Below are positions 1 to 6,609 of a DNA stretch of 11,678 nt, in pieces. The stretch is from the NCBI GenBank assembly GCA_947489175.1, contig CANLED010000033.1:1-11678 (forward strand), written 5' to 3'. Position 1 is the first letter of the stretch, and every line of letters begins with the position of its first letter. Source of the stretch: Chitinophagaceae bacterium (GTDB lineage: Bacteria > Bacteroidota > Bacteroidia > Chitinophagales > Chitinophagaceae). The position numbers and the translations under genes were made by a program. Under the pieces are notes generated by a model. It was given only the letters and a program-made list of their open reading frames with translations. It searched no databases and was not told the origin of the DNA.

Positions 1-12
1 TACGATGATGGA

Positions 13-1245
13 TTATCTAAAATCAGGATATAACAAATACCTTTTCCTGATTTTTTTAAATTCAGTCAATTCAGGCTCCCAAGGTTTTCTAATTTCTTGC
101 TCACTGGTTCCTGCAATAATTTGCAACATCAATTCTTCATTACCAGCCAATTTATTGAAAAAGGCTGTTTTAAGATCGCCTGATTTTGGAAGGATAAAAA
201 AATGATCTTTATCAGGGAATAATTTATAGGCCTCCAACAAAAATGATAAATGTAGCTTATTGCCAACTTTTTTCCGCACAGATTCAGGAGAACCTGACAC
301 ATCCCATCCAAAACATTGTTGATTGACAAGTTTAGGGGAAGTAGCACCTGGCTTGGATATGGGCGTAAAAGAAAACAAATTCTTTGGTAGGGTTGGATGT
401 CCAAAAACCTGAAATGGCTTAGTGGTCCCCCTACCCTCGCTCAACACAGTACCTTCAAAAAAACAAGTAGATGGATACCAATAAACAGATGACATGTCGG
501 GCAAATTAGGAGATGGTTTTATAGAAAGACTATAAAATGATTTGTGTGAATAATTTTTACAAGAAATTATTTTAATAGGAGATTTCCCTTTTTTAAGGAG
601 ACTATCATGTGTTTTTTGAACAGATTCTGAAAGCCATTTTTCGCCAACAAGCATCTTAGCGTATTCCCCAATGGTCATGCCATAAACTACCGGAACAGGC
701 TGCATGCCAACAAATGATTTCATTGATTCATTCAACACAGGACCATCAACATAATGTCCGTTGGGATTGGGCCTATCTAAAATAATCATTTGTTTTTTTG
801 CTAAAATGACAGACTCCATCATTTCTTCGAGAGAAGAAATAAAAGTATAGAAGCGAACACCAACATCTTGAATGTCAAAAATAACCATGTCGATATCTTT
901 GAGATCTTCTATAGAAGGCCTTCTTTTGCTACCATACAATGACATCACAGGAATACCTGTTTTTGAGTCTGTATAATTTCCTACTTTTTCTCCAGCATCT
1001 GCGGTACCCCTAAATCCATGTTCAGGTCCAAAAATCAGTTTAATATTTATCCCTTTTGAAAGAAGAAAATCTACCAAATGAATATCATCAACCATTGAAG
1101 TCTGATTGGCAAATATGGCTACTTGCTTTCCTTTTATCAAAGGAAGATACTGGGCGATTTGGTTAGCACCCGGCAATATTTGTTGTGCGACTGAAAACAT
1201 TGAAAAGAACAACAATAAGCAAGAAAATATTATTGATTTAATCAT
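13..1245 (-). CDS. namZ: NamZ-type exo-beta-N-acetylmuramidase (DUF1343, GH171), secreted
   Basis: Predicted exo-acting hydrolase that releases N-acetylmuramic acid from the non-reducing end of murein fragments, a peptidoglycan recycling or scavenging role known for the NamZ family (DUF1343). The 410-residue protein opens with a hydrophobic signal peptide ending near SVAQQ (residues 18-22), so it should act in the periplasm or outside. Family blocks are in order: FGPEHGFRG (72-80), FDIQDVGVRFYT (123-134), LDRPNPNG (156-163), DGPVL (167-171), PSPNLP (244-249) and FEGT followed by SEGRGTTKPF (263-278). Glu75 in the first block is a likely active-site residue; that is inference from conservation. 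Length is normal and the frame intact. The ATG at 1245 directly precedes the signal peptide. It is divergent from the FKBP gene, and its 3' end overlaps a plus-direction terminator-like hairpin. Family assignment is secure; the exact substrate is not shown by sequence. Confidence 0.9.
   Translation of the reverse strand: MIKSIIFSCLLLFFSMFSVAQQILPGANQIAQYLPLIKGKQVAIFANQTSMVDDIHLVDFLLSKGINIKLIFGPEHGFRGTADAGEKVGNYTDSKTGIPVMSLYGSKRRPSIEDLKDIDMVIFDIQDVGVRFYTFISSLEEMMESVILAKKQMIILDRPNPNGHYVDGPVLNESMKSFVGMQPVPVVYGMTIGEYAKMLVGEKWLSESVQKTHDSLLKKGKSPIKIISCKNYSHKSFYSLSIKPSPNLPDMSSVYWYPSTCFFEGTVLSEGRGTTKPFQVFGHPTLPKNLFSFTPISKPGATSPKLVNQQCFGWDVSGSPESVRKKVGNKLHLSFLLEAYKLFPDKDHFFILPKSGDLKTAFFNKLAGNEELMLQIIAGTSEQEIRKPWEPELTEFKKIRKRYLLYPDFR
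19..54 (+). terminator. Intrinsic terminator-like hairpin, plus direction
   Basis: Arms AAAATCAGG (19-27) and CCTGATTTT (46-54) pair perfectly over 9 bp around an 18-base loop, and a run of seven T (51-57) follows on the plus strand. Read this way it resembles a Rho-independent terminator for a plus-strand gene lying left of the window. It sits inside the last codons of the minus-strand muramidase gene, so that unseen gene would be convergent and end close to position 1. The long loop and the T residues shared with the stem weaken the case. Confidence 0.45.
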
Positions 1246-1261
1246 GGAATTAAGAATATAT

Positions 1262-1295
1262 TTTGAATAAAAATAAAAGTTTAGAAGTAATTTTG
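1262..1295 (+). promoter_or_regulatory. Possible Bacteroidota-type promoter for the FKBP gene
   Basis: TAATTTTG at 1288-1295 matches the Bacteroidota -7 consensus TAnnTTTG exactly, and TTTG at 1262-1265 could serve as the -33 element. The 22-base spacer is slightly longer than the usual 19-21. Transcription would begin near 1302, leaving a leader of about 90 bases that holds a small 5-bp inverted repeat (AGTGA 1362-1366, TCACT 1375-1379). The DNA is very AT-rich, so a chance match is quite possible. Confidence 0.25.
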
Positions 1296-1392
1296 CAAAG
1301 TTTTTAACTGCAATATCTCCCCATTGTATGCTTTTTTAGATATTACAAGGTAGGTTCATTCAGTGAAAAAATAATCACTTTAAAATTAAATT

Positions 1393-1821
1393 ATGCAAGT
1401 AAAAACAGGAGATGTAGTGAGGGTTCACTATACAGGTACATTGGTAGACGGATCTCAATTTGACAGTTCAGTAGGAAGAAACCCTTTAGAATTTACAGTA
1501 GGTGCTGGACAAATGATTGCTGGCTTTGATGCTGGGGTTTTGGGCATGGCGGTTGGAGACAAAAAAACTTTGCAGATTGACCCAGACCATGGATATGGCC
1601 AATCAAATCCAGAAGCCATCATTGAGTTTCCAAGAACAAATGTTCCAGAAGGAATGGAAATTGAAGTAGGCATGCAGTTGAATCTTCAAAATGAGTATGG
1701 ACAGCCAGTACCTGTTGTTATCATGGAAATTACAGAAGACGTTGTGATAATGGACGCGAACCATTCTCTTGCGGGAAAAGATTTGATTTTTGAGGTAGAA
1801 TTAGTTGAAATTGTAGGTTAA
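1393..1821 (+). CDS. SlyD-like FKBP-type peptidyl-prolyl cis-trans isomerase
   Basis: Cytosolic folding helper predicted to isomerise Xaa-Pro bonds and bind unfolded chains. The 142-residue protein has the SlyD layout: FKBP core halves at residues 1-68 (VHYTGTLVDGSQFDSS 11-26, VGAGQMIAGFDAGVLGM 36-52, DHGYGQ 65-70) and from about 120 (ANHSLAGKDLIFEVELVEI 122-140), enclosing an insert-in-flap chaperone domain at about 72-118. NHSLAG corresponds to the NHxLAG signature of SlyD proteins. There is no signal peptide and no His/Cys-rich tail, so the nickel-handling extension of E. coli SlyD is absent. No clear Shine-Dalgarno precedes the ATG, as is common in this phylum. It is divergent from the muramidase gene and its stop lies 4 bases from the end of the convergent methyltransferase gene. 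I leave the symbol blank because several SlyD-like paralogues exist. Confidence 0.93.
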   Translation: MQVKTGDVVRVHYTGTLVDGSQFDSSVGRNPLEFTVGAGQMIAGFDAGVLGMAVGDKKTLQIDPDHGYGQSNPEAIIEFPRTNVPEGMEIEVGMQLNLQNEYGQPVPVVIMEITEDVVIMDANHSLAGKDLIFEVELVEIVG

Positions 1822-1825
1822 TCTT

Positions 1826-2770
1826 TCACTTCAATTGTATTTTATAACACCACCTCAGCAATTTACCCTTAAAATCAAAGGGGGTTGTTGAGGTGGTTAT
1901 GTTTTGTACATTCCCATTTATATATTCCTCTTCCATGATGAACTTACGGAAATTCGTACTAAAATATAATGTTCCGTTAGGTGTAAGTTTAGAGAGACAA
2001 TCATTGATTAAGTCAACGTGCATATCCTGAATTTCAAAAACTTCTTTCATCGCTTTGCTGTTGCTAAAAGTCGGTGGATCCAAAACAATTATATCAAAAG
2101 AAGCGGGAGGGATTTCATGTATATACTCAAGGACATCAGCTCTTTCAAAGAAGTATTCATCACCTAGAAATCCATTCAGCTCCATATTCCTTTCAGCCCA
2201 AGCCAAATAAGTATTGGATAAGTCAACCGAGATAACTTCAGCAGCTCCACCAGATGCAGCATATACCGAGAATGCACCTGTATAGCAGAAAAGATTCAAT
2301 ACTTTTTTACCAGCAGACTCTTTTCTAACCATTTCTCTAGTAATGCGGTGGTCAATAAACAATCCCGTATCCAAGTAATCATTGAGGTTCAAATAAAACT
2401 TTAATCCGCCTTCCGCAACCTCAATAAACTCTTTTTGGTCATCCGTTTTTTGATATTGATCTGCCCTGCTTTCCTTTCTTTTTCTTTCCTTTAAATGCAG
2501 CTCTTCTGGCGATTTTCCAAGTACTTTCAAAATGACTTCCACGCTGCTATCAAGCCAAAGATCATATTCTTCAGGGCTGAGGTGATGATGGCTTCTGTAT
2601 TCTGTAACCTGAACTTCTGATTCGTATATGTCAATAATAAGCGGAAATTCTGGCAAATCTCTATCATAGAGCCTAAAGCAGGATACTTTCTGTTGTTTAG
2701 CCTGTTTGCCCAATATCCTATAGACCTTTTTCAATCTATTTTCAAACATCAACAATTTATCTTCAAACAT
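1826..2770 (-). CDS. Stand-alone RlmK-type 23S rRNA methyltransferase (class I SAM-dependent)
   Basis: Resembles the C-terminal RlmK half of the fused RlmKL enzyme, which makes m7G2069 in 23S rRNA; that target is inferred. Of 314 residues, about 1-125 form the RNA-facing domain (CFRLYDRDLPEF 31-42, QYQK 105-108) and the rest a Rossmann methyltransferase: DYLDTGLFIDHR (131-142), SAM-binding motif I VLNLFCYTGAFSVYAA (157-172), acidic VDLS (182-185) and motif IV DPPTFSNSK (231-239). The RlmL/THUMP half is absent and there is no room upstream for it, so this is a complete free-standing gene. A second ATG at 2749 (Met8, in MFEDKLLMFENRL) would give 307 residues; its MFENRL starts where homology appears to begin, so either start is possible. 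It ends 4 bases from the convergent FKBP stop, and its last 25 codons carry a strong inverted repeat. A more general name, class I rRNA methyltransferase, is safer if the target is doubted. Confidence 0.85.
   Translation of the reverse strand: MFEDKLLMFENRLKKVYRILGKQAKQQKVSCFRLYDRDLPEFPLIIDIYESEVQVTEYRSHHHLSPEEYDLWLDSSVEVILKVLGKSPEELHLKERKRKESRADQYQKTDDQKEFIEVAEGGLKFYLNLNDYLDTGLFIDHRITREMVRKESAGKKVLNLFCYTGAFSVYAASGGAAEVISVDLSNTYLAWAERNMELNGFLGDEYFFERADVLEYIHEIPPASFDIIVLDPPTFSNSKAMKEVFEIQDMHVDLINDCLSKLTPNGTLYFSTNFRKFIMEEEYINGNVQNITTSTTPFDFKGKLLRWCYKIQLK
1849..1897 (+). terminator. Hairpin beyond the FKBP stop, inside the convergent methyltransferase gene
   Basis: ACCACCTCAGCAA (1849-1861) pairs with TTGTTGAGGTGGT (1885-1897) over 13 bp. 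G1858-T1888 is a G.U wobble in plus-strand RNA and a C.A mismatch in minus-strand RNA. Inside it CCCTT (1866-1870) pairs with AAGGG (1878-1882) around a 7-base loop. It begins 27 bases after the FKBP stop and lies wholly in the methyltransferase coding sequence. Downstream plus-strand sequence (TTATGTTTTGTACATT) is only moderately T-rich, so it is not a textbook intrinsic terminator, but a 3'-end role for the FKBP transcript fits best. Confidence 0.45.
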
Positions 2771-2912
2771 GGCAGCAAATTAAACAGAGATGGGGTGAAA
2801 TAGAAGTTTTTGTTTTAATATTATCCAAATTACTGTGTATTTCAAACAAAAAATCTATTTGCTAAGACTTTTTGAGTTTATGGCTACTGGGGAATGCTCA
2901 GTTTTTAAGTGG

Positions 2913-2923
2913 TATAATGTTTG
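2913..2923 (+). promoter_or_regulatory. Possible -10/-7 element for the rhodanese-thioredoxin gene
   Basis: TATAATGTTTG lies 23 bases before the ATG at 2947. It combines a perfect TATAAT with a TTTG that is one base too far from TA to match the Bacteroidota TAnnTTTG consensus. I see no convincing -33 or -35 partner at the right distance. The 176-base divergent intergenic region (2771-2946) must hold promoters for both flanking genes; nothing else in it stands out. Confidence 0.2.
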
Positions 2924-2946
2924 TAATTTCATCAAAATAATTTTCT

Positions 2947-3636
2947 ATGAAGAATTTCATATTAGGAGGGCTCTTGGTTCTTGTTTCTTGTGCATCAAAC
3001 GGACAAAAAAATAAGGTTGCTAGCCCAGAGGAATTTGAGAAGTCCATCAAGGCAGAAAAAATCCAAATTCTTGACGTTAGGACGGCTGATGAATACAAGA
3101 GTGGACACATTAAAAATTCATTGCAAGCAAATTGGTTAAACAGGGCGGAATTTGATGATAGGACCACACACTTGGATAAAAGCAAACCTATTTTTATTTA
3201 TTGTTTGAGCGGTGGCAGAAGTGGTGCAGCAGCAGAAGTTTTAACGGCAAAAGGATATACTGTAACAAACCTTGAAGGGGGCATCAATGCATGGAAAAGG
3301 GAGAATAGAGCATTGGAAGGAGTAGACCCAAATACTCCCCAAACAAGCATGCCGTCTTATGAAGGTCAAGTAAAAAGCACCTCTGTTGTGTTGGTTGATT
3401 TTGGAGCAGAATGGTGTCCGCCTTGTAAAAAGATGGAGCCTGTACTAAATGATTTCATGAAGGAGAATAGCAGTAAACTCACCTTAATTAAAATGGACGG
3501 GGGAATCGAAACGGCATTGATGAAATCACTCAACGTAGAAGCCCTGCCTACTTTTATCCTCTACAAAAATGGTGTAGAAGTCAAAAGAAAACAGGGCCTC
3601 GTTTCAAAAGAAGAATTCGCTTCTTGGATTAAATAA
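2947..3636 (+). CDS. Lipoprotein with fused rhodanese and thioredoxin domains
   Basis: Probable periplasmic thiol or sulfane-sulfur handling protein anchored to a membrane. The 229 residues begin with a short hydrophobic signal ending in lipobox LVSC (12-15), so Cys15 should be lipidated. A rhodanese domain follows (about 23-122): LDVRTADEY (42-50), the loop CLSGGRSG with candidate active Cys86 (86-93), and NLEGGINAW (108-116). A linker of about 20 residues leads to a thioredoxin domain (about 138-229) with redox-active WCPPC (156-160) and cis-proline ALPTF (199-203). Both active sites are intact, so one could pass a persulfide or disulfide to the other; this is inference. CPPC differs from the CGPC of cytosolic thioredoxin and fits extracytoplasmic relatives. 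The gene is divergent from the methyltransferase and its stop is 2 bases from that of the convergent M1 peptidase. No Shine-Dalgarno is evident. The natural substrate is unknown. Confidence 0.88.
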   Translation: MKNFILGGLLVLVSCASNGQKNKVASPEEFEKSIKAEKIQILDVRTADEYKSGHIKNSLQANWLNRAEFDDRTTHLDKSKPIFIYCLSGGRSGAAAEVLTAKGYTVTNLEGGINAWKRENRALEGVDPNTPQTSMPSYEGQVKSTSVVLVDFGAEWCPPCKKMEPVLNDFMKENSSKLTLIKMDGGIETALMKSLNVEALPTFILYKNGVEVKRKQGLVSKEEFASWIK

Positions 3637-3644
3637 ATTTATTT
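3631..3644. repeat. 14-bp perfect palindrome spanning two convergent stop codons
   Basis: AAATAAATTTATTT reads the same on both strands and covers the TAA of the rhodanese-thioredoxin gene (3634-3636) and the TAA of the M1 peptidase gene (3639-3641 on the minus strand). A T-run (3642-3648) follows on the plus strand. Being entirely A/T it would not form a stable hairpin, and its symmetry largely follows from two TAA stops facing each other. Confidence 0.5.
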
Positions 3645-5972
3645 TTTTGCTTTTTGCATGGCATTGGTTGCTCCACCTCCGCCGCGTGGGGCGCCGATGC
3701 CATTGATAGTTGAAGCCACTTTAAACAATTGGAACTTACTGGGCATTTCCTTGATAGGCCACATTCCATTAGACTCATTGATATCAGCGGTTTCGCGCAT
3801 TGGATCTAGCCTGATTGAAGCAACCTCTTTGTTCTTCATGAACAATTTGGTAACTTTTTTCTCATTCAATCTCCAAATAGTAACCGGTATCTTATCTACC
3901 TCTTTGCTACCATCTTTGAAAGTCCATTCCACAATAATTGGCATTACCAATCCACCTTGGTTGCTAAAGCTCAGCTCGTACATGTTCTTGTATGCCCAAG
4001 TTGAATAATTCTCTTTGTCTTTCTGAGCATCTTGGTTTTTTTCTACATTTTCTTGCATCATTTTAGCATCTGCACTTCTGTTGTAGTAGTAAAAATCCCT
4101 CAATGTTGTGTCGGTATCGGTATAATAAGAGATTTTTGAATCAGCCTTATTTCTAAGTTTGCTAATAGATTCAAACTCTTGTCCTTTCATTGATGCCTTG
4201 TTTTTATCTGCATCCAGCTTAAACCATTTTACTTGATCAAGGGAGATATCTACAGGATCTGTTCCGAAATACCAACCCCTCCAAAACCAGTCTAGGTCAA
4301 TTGCGCTGGCATCTTCCAATGTCCTGAAAAGATCTGCTGGTGTTGGATGCTTAAACGCCCAACGCCTTGCATATTCTCCAAAAGCGAAATCAAACAATTC
4401 ACGTCCCATGATGGTTTCACGTAAAATATTCAATCCAGTAGCTGCTTTTGCATAAGCATTTGAACCTACATTGGCCACGTTATCGCCTTTGGTCATGATT
4501 GGCTCAAGCAAGTCTTTCGGCAGCTTCATGTAGTCTGTAATCAAATGTGCTGGACCTCTTCTTGAAGGATAGTTGTTGTCAAATTCTTGTTCGGTTAAAA
4601 ACTGACAAAATGTATTCAGTCCTTCATCCATCCACCAATATTGTCTTTCGTCTGAATTTACAATCATTGGGAAAAAGTTATGTCCAACTTCGTGGATAAT
4701 AACCCCGATTGCACCGTATTTTGTTGCTTCGCTGTATGTACCATCTTTTTCAGCCCTGCCATAATTCATAGCCAACATAGGATATTCCATTCCAATGGCA
4801 GCTTCAACAGATTGCGCCACTGGGTATGGGTAAGGTATGGTGTATTTTGAATAGACTTTAATTGTATGAGCAACTGCTTTTGTAGAGTATTTTCTATAGA
4901 TAGGGTAAGCTTCCTTGCCATAAAAGCTCATGCACATTACTTTTTTCCCATTTACATCAATAGGCATGGCATCCCAAACCAAACGCCTTGAGGTATTAAA
5001 AGCAAAATCACGCACATTGATGGCTTCAAATACCCATGTTTTCCTGCCAGTAGATTTTTCTTTTGCATTTTCCAAAGCTTCTGCCAAGGTAACCACTTCA
5101 ATAGGCTCTGAAGCTGTCTGTGCCTGCTGCCAGCGGGCTAACTGAGCTGGTGACAGTACATTGGCCAAATTGCGACATTCGCCTGTAGAAGCAACGATAT
5201 GGTCTTCTGGTACATTGATGTTCACTTTGAAGTTTCCGAAAGTGACAGAAAACTCAGAACCGCCGGCAAACTGCATATTCTGCCATCCTTGGAAATCGCT
5301 GTAAACAGCGAGACGAGGATACCATTGAGCAATTGAATAAAGGTTATTTCCATCTTCTGCAAAATGCTCATAACCACCACGACCGTAGCGGGTTAACTTA
5401 TCTGGAATTTTATAATTCCAACTAATTTTAAAAACAAATTTTTGTCCAGGTTTCAACGCAATAGGCAAATCAATGCGCATCATGGTTTGATTTACCTTGT
5501 AAGGCAATTCCTTTCCTACAGCATCAGTCAAAGCAGTGATGTTCAATCCATACCCTTTAAGATGTTCCTTGGGGTTCATTTGAATGAGTTGCTGATTTGT
5601 CATTACCTCAGGCATGGTTGATTGCCTGTCGTAATTATTATCGCTCTCAGGATGGTGGAAATTTTCATCCAATTGCAACCATAAATAAGTTAACACATCC
5701 GGGGAGTTGTTAAAATAGGTAACTGTTTCCGATGCAGTAAGTGTATTTTCTTGCTCGTTAATGGTGGCGTTGATGTCATAATCAGCGCGTTGCTGCCAGT
5801 ACTTTGGTCCTGGTGCACCACTTGCAGTTCTGTATTCATTGGAAGTAGGTAACAAGTAATCCAATTGTTCAAATTGATTACCATGGTTAGATCCAGGGTT
5901 TCTAGGTGATTGGGCTTGAGCAAAGCCCAGAACTGAAAAAATTGCAAGGAGTAAGACTAAACATTTTCTCAT
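3639..5972 (-). CDS. Secreted M1-family zinc metallopeptidase
   Basis: Predicted zinc aminopeptidase-type enzyme of the gluzincin M1 family, exported by a signal peptide (residues 1-20, ending GFAQA). Of 777 residues, about 60-270 form the N-terminal beta domain. The catalytic domain carries zinc motif HEVGHN (427-432) with His427, Glu428 and His431, the third ligand Glu450 in WWMDEGLN (446-453), and a candidate transition-state Tyr507 in NAYAKAATG (505-513). The substrate-binding motif is GMEYPM (394-399), not the GxMEN of classical M1 aminopeptidases. Residues about 575-777 form a beta-rich region with no obvious HEAT repeats, ending in a Gly-rich segment (GAPRGGGG 760-767) and basic QKAKK. 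No type IX sorting domain is seen, so a periplasmic or surface location is open. It starts 13 bases after the HupE-like gene, hence probably one operon, and its stop faces that of the rhodanese-thioredoxin gene. Substrate unknown. Confidence 0.92.
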   Translation of the reverse strand: MRKCLVLLLAIFSVLGFAQAQSPRNPGSNHGNQFEQLDYLLPTSNEYRTASGAPGPKYWQQRADYDINATINEQENTLTASETVTYFNNSPDVLTYLWLQLDENFHHPESDNNYDRQSTMPEVMTNQQLIQMNPKEHLKGYGLNITALTDAVGKELPYKVNQTMMRIDLPIALKPGQKFVFKISWNYKIPDKLTRYGRGGYEHFAEDGNNLYSIAQWYPRLAVYSDFQGWQNMQFAGGSEFSVTFGNFKVNINVPEDHIVASTGECRNLANVLSPAQLARWQQAQTASEPIEVVTLAEALENAKEKSTGRKTWVFEAINVRDFAFNTSRRLVWDAMPIDVNGKKVMCMSFYGKEAYPIYRKYSTKAVAHTIKVYSKYTIPYPYPVAQSVEAAIGMEYPMLAMNYGRAEKDGTYSEATKYGAIGVIIHEVGHNFFPMIVNSDERQYWWMDEGLNTFCQFLTEQEFDNNYPSRRGPAHLITDYMKLPKDLLEPIMTKGDNVANVGSNAYAKAATGLNILRETIMGRELFDFAFGEYARRWAFKHPTPADLFRTLEDASAIDLDWFWRGWYFGTDPVDISLDQVKWFKLDADKNKASMKGQEFESISKLRNKADSKISYYTDTDTTLRDFYYYNRSADAKMMQENVEKNQDAQKDKENYSTWAYKNMYELSFSNQGGLVMPIIVEWTFKDGSKEVDKIPVTIWRLNEKKVTKLFMKNKEVASIRLDPMRETADINESNGMWPIKEMPSKFQLFKVASTINGIGAPRGGGGATNAMQKAKK
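3658..3703 (+). terminator. Hairpin beyond the rhodanese-thioredoxin stop, inside the M1 peptidase gene
   Basis: ATGGCATTGG (3658-3667) pairs with CCGATGCCAT (3694-3703) over 10 bp, with T3665-G3696 a wobble in plus-strand RNA. An inner stem CTCCAC (3671-3676) with GTGGGG (3686-3691) adds 6 bp, including T3672-G3690. It starts 21 bases after the plus-strand stop and lies in the codons for the glycine-rich tail of the peptidase. No T-run follows on the plus strand; the T-rich stretch (3642-3655) precedes it. Function as a 3'-end structure is inferred from position and from the orientation of the G.U pairs. Confidence 0.35.
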
Positions 5973-5985
5973 AATGCTGTTTTAG

Positions 5986-6567
5986 TTAAATATATATGAA
6001 ACGATCGAATGCCATTTTGAGTGAAAATCCAAGAATAATTGCAGAGAATAAAACAACTGCAAAACGGTGTGTAAACAAGTTTACCTTAACCATCAACCAC
6101 ACAATTAAAAGCATTAACAATACTACGAAAATTTGTCCGCTTTCCAATCCAAGATTGAAGCTAAATAAACTGCTTAATAAATGTTGATCTGAAGACATCA
6201 TAAACCTAATGGAATTAGCAAACCCCATTCCATGAATAAATCCGAATACAAGGGCTAGAAAGTATTGCAGTTTATCTATTTTTTCTAATTGATTTTTTCT
6301 GAAAAAATTCAATACAGAAGAAAAAACGATGGTACATGGAATGGCAAACTCTACGTATTTGTCATTAAATCGAATAATATCTAATACACTCAAAAATAGT
6401 GTCAGGCTATGTCCAATTGTAAATGCGGTCACCAAAACAAGAATGTTTCTCCATTGCGAGAATGTAAATCCAATTGATAATACAACGATGAAAAAAAGAT
6501 GGTCCAAGGCGCCCTTGCTTACAATATGAAACCAGCCTTCTTTGAAATAAAATATAAAATCATCCAT
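5986..6567 (-). CDS. HupE/UreJ-like integral membrane protein
   Basis: A 193-residue polytopic inner-membrane protein of the HupE/UreJ_2 type. About six hydrophobic stretches are visible, roughly residues 24-38, 41-62, 71-86, 103-120, 134-160 and 167-184. Conserved polar or metal-type residues lie in them: DHLFF (22-26) preceded by His14, GHSLTL (52-57), FIHGMGFA (110-117) and FNLGLESGQI (137-146). Classical HupE proteins are nickel/cobalt permeases with an HX5DH motif; here the spacing differs (His14 to Asp22-His23), so metal transport should not be assumed. I chose the ATG at 6567, since the longer reading starts with TTG at 6582 and adds only MKQLI. The gene is divergent from DUF6702 across about 42 bases and lies 13 bases upstream of the M1 peptidase, suggesting co-transcription. 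A role in supplying metal to, or assembling, the peptidase is speculation. Confidence 0.82.
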   Translation of the reverse strand: MDDFIFYFKEGWFHIVSKGALDHLFFIVVLSIGFTFSQWRNILVLVTAFTIGHSLTLFLSVLDIIRFNDKYVEFAIPCTIVFSSVLNFFRKNQLEKIDKLQYFLALVFGFIHGMGFANSIRFMMSSDQHLLSSLFSFNLGLESGQIFVVLLMLLIVWLMVKVNLFTHRFAVVLFSAIILGFSLKMAFDRFIYI

Positions 6568-6609
6568 AATTAGTTGCTTCAATGAAAATAAATCAGACTT
6601 TTGTAAGCA

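Noticed and set aside
129..404. Minus-strand overlapping 91-residue reading frame within the muramidase gene
   Set aside because: Out of frame with a clearly conserved gene and without recognisable motifs; a shadow frame.
1362..1379. Small inverted repeat AGTGA/TCACT in the leader of the FKBP gene, a possible operator or 5' hairpin
   Set aside because: Only 5 bp with an 8-base A/T loop in AT-rich DNA; expected by chance.
3608..3625. AAGAAG/CTTCTT 6-bp hairpin at the end of the rhodanese-thioredoxin gene, possible terminator for the M1 gene on the minus strand
   Set aside because: Short, mostly A-T stem with only a brief T-run; too weak to list as a feature.
6568..6582. TTG start for the HupE-like protein
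   Set aside because: Adds five residues only; the ATG at 6567 is the simpler start.
6596..6603. GACTTTTG with TTG 19 bases upstream, a possible promoter giving a leaderless DUF6702 transcript
   Set aside because: Misses the T of the TAnnTTTG consensus and the -33 element is only TTG; not better than chance.
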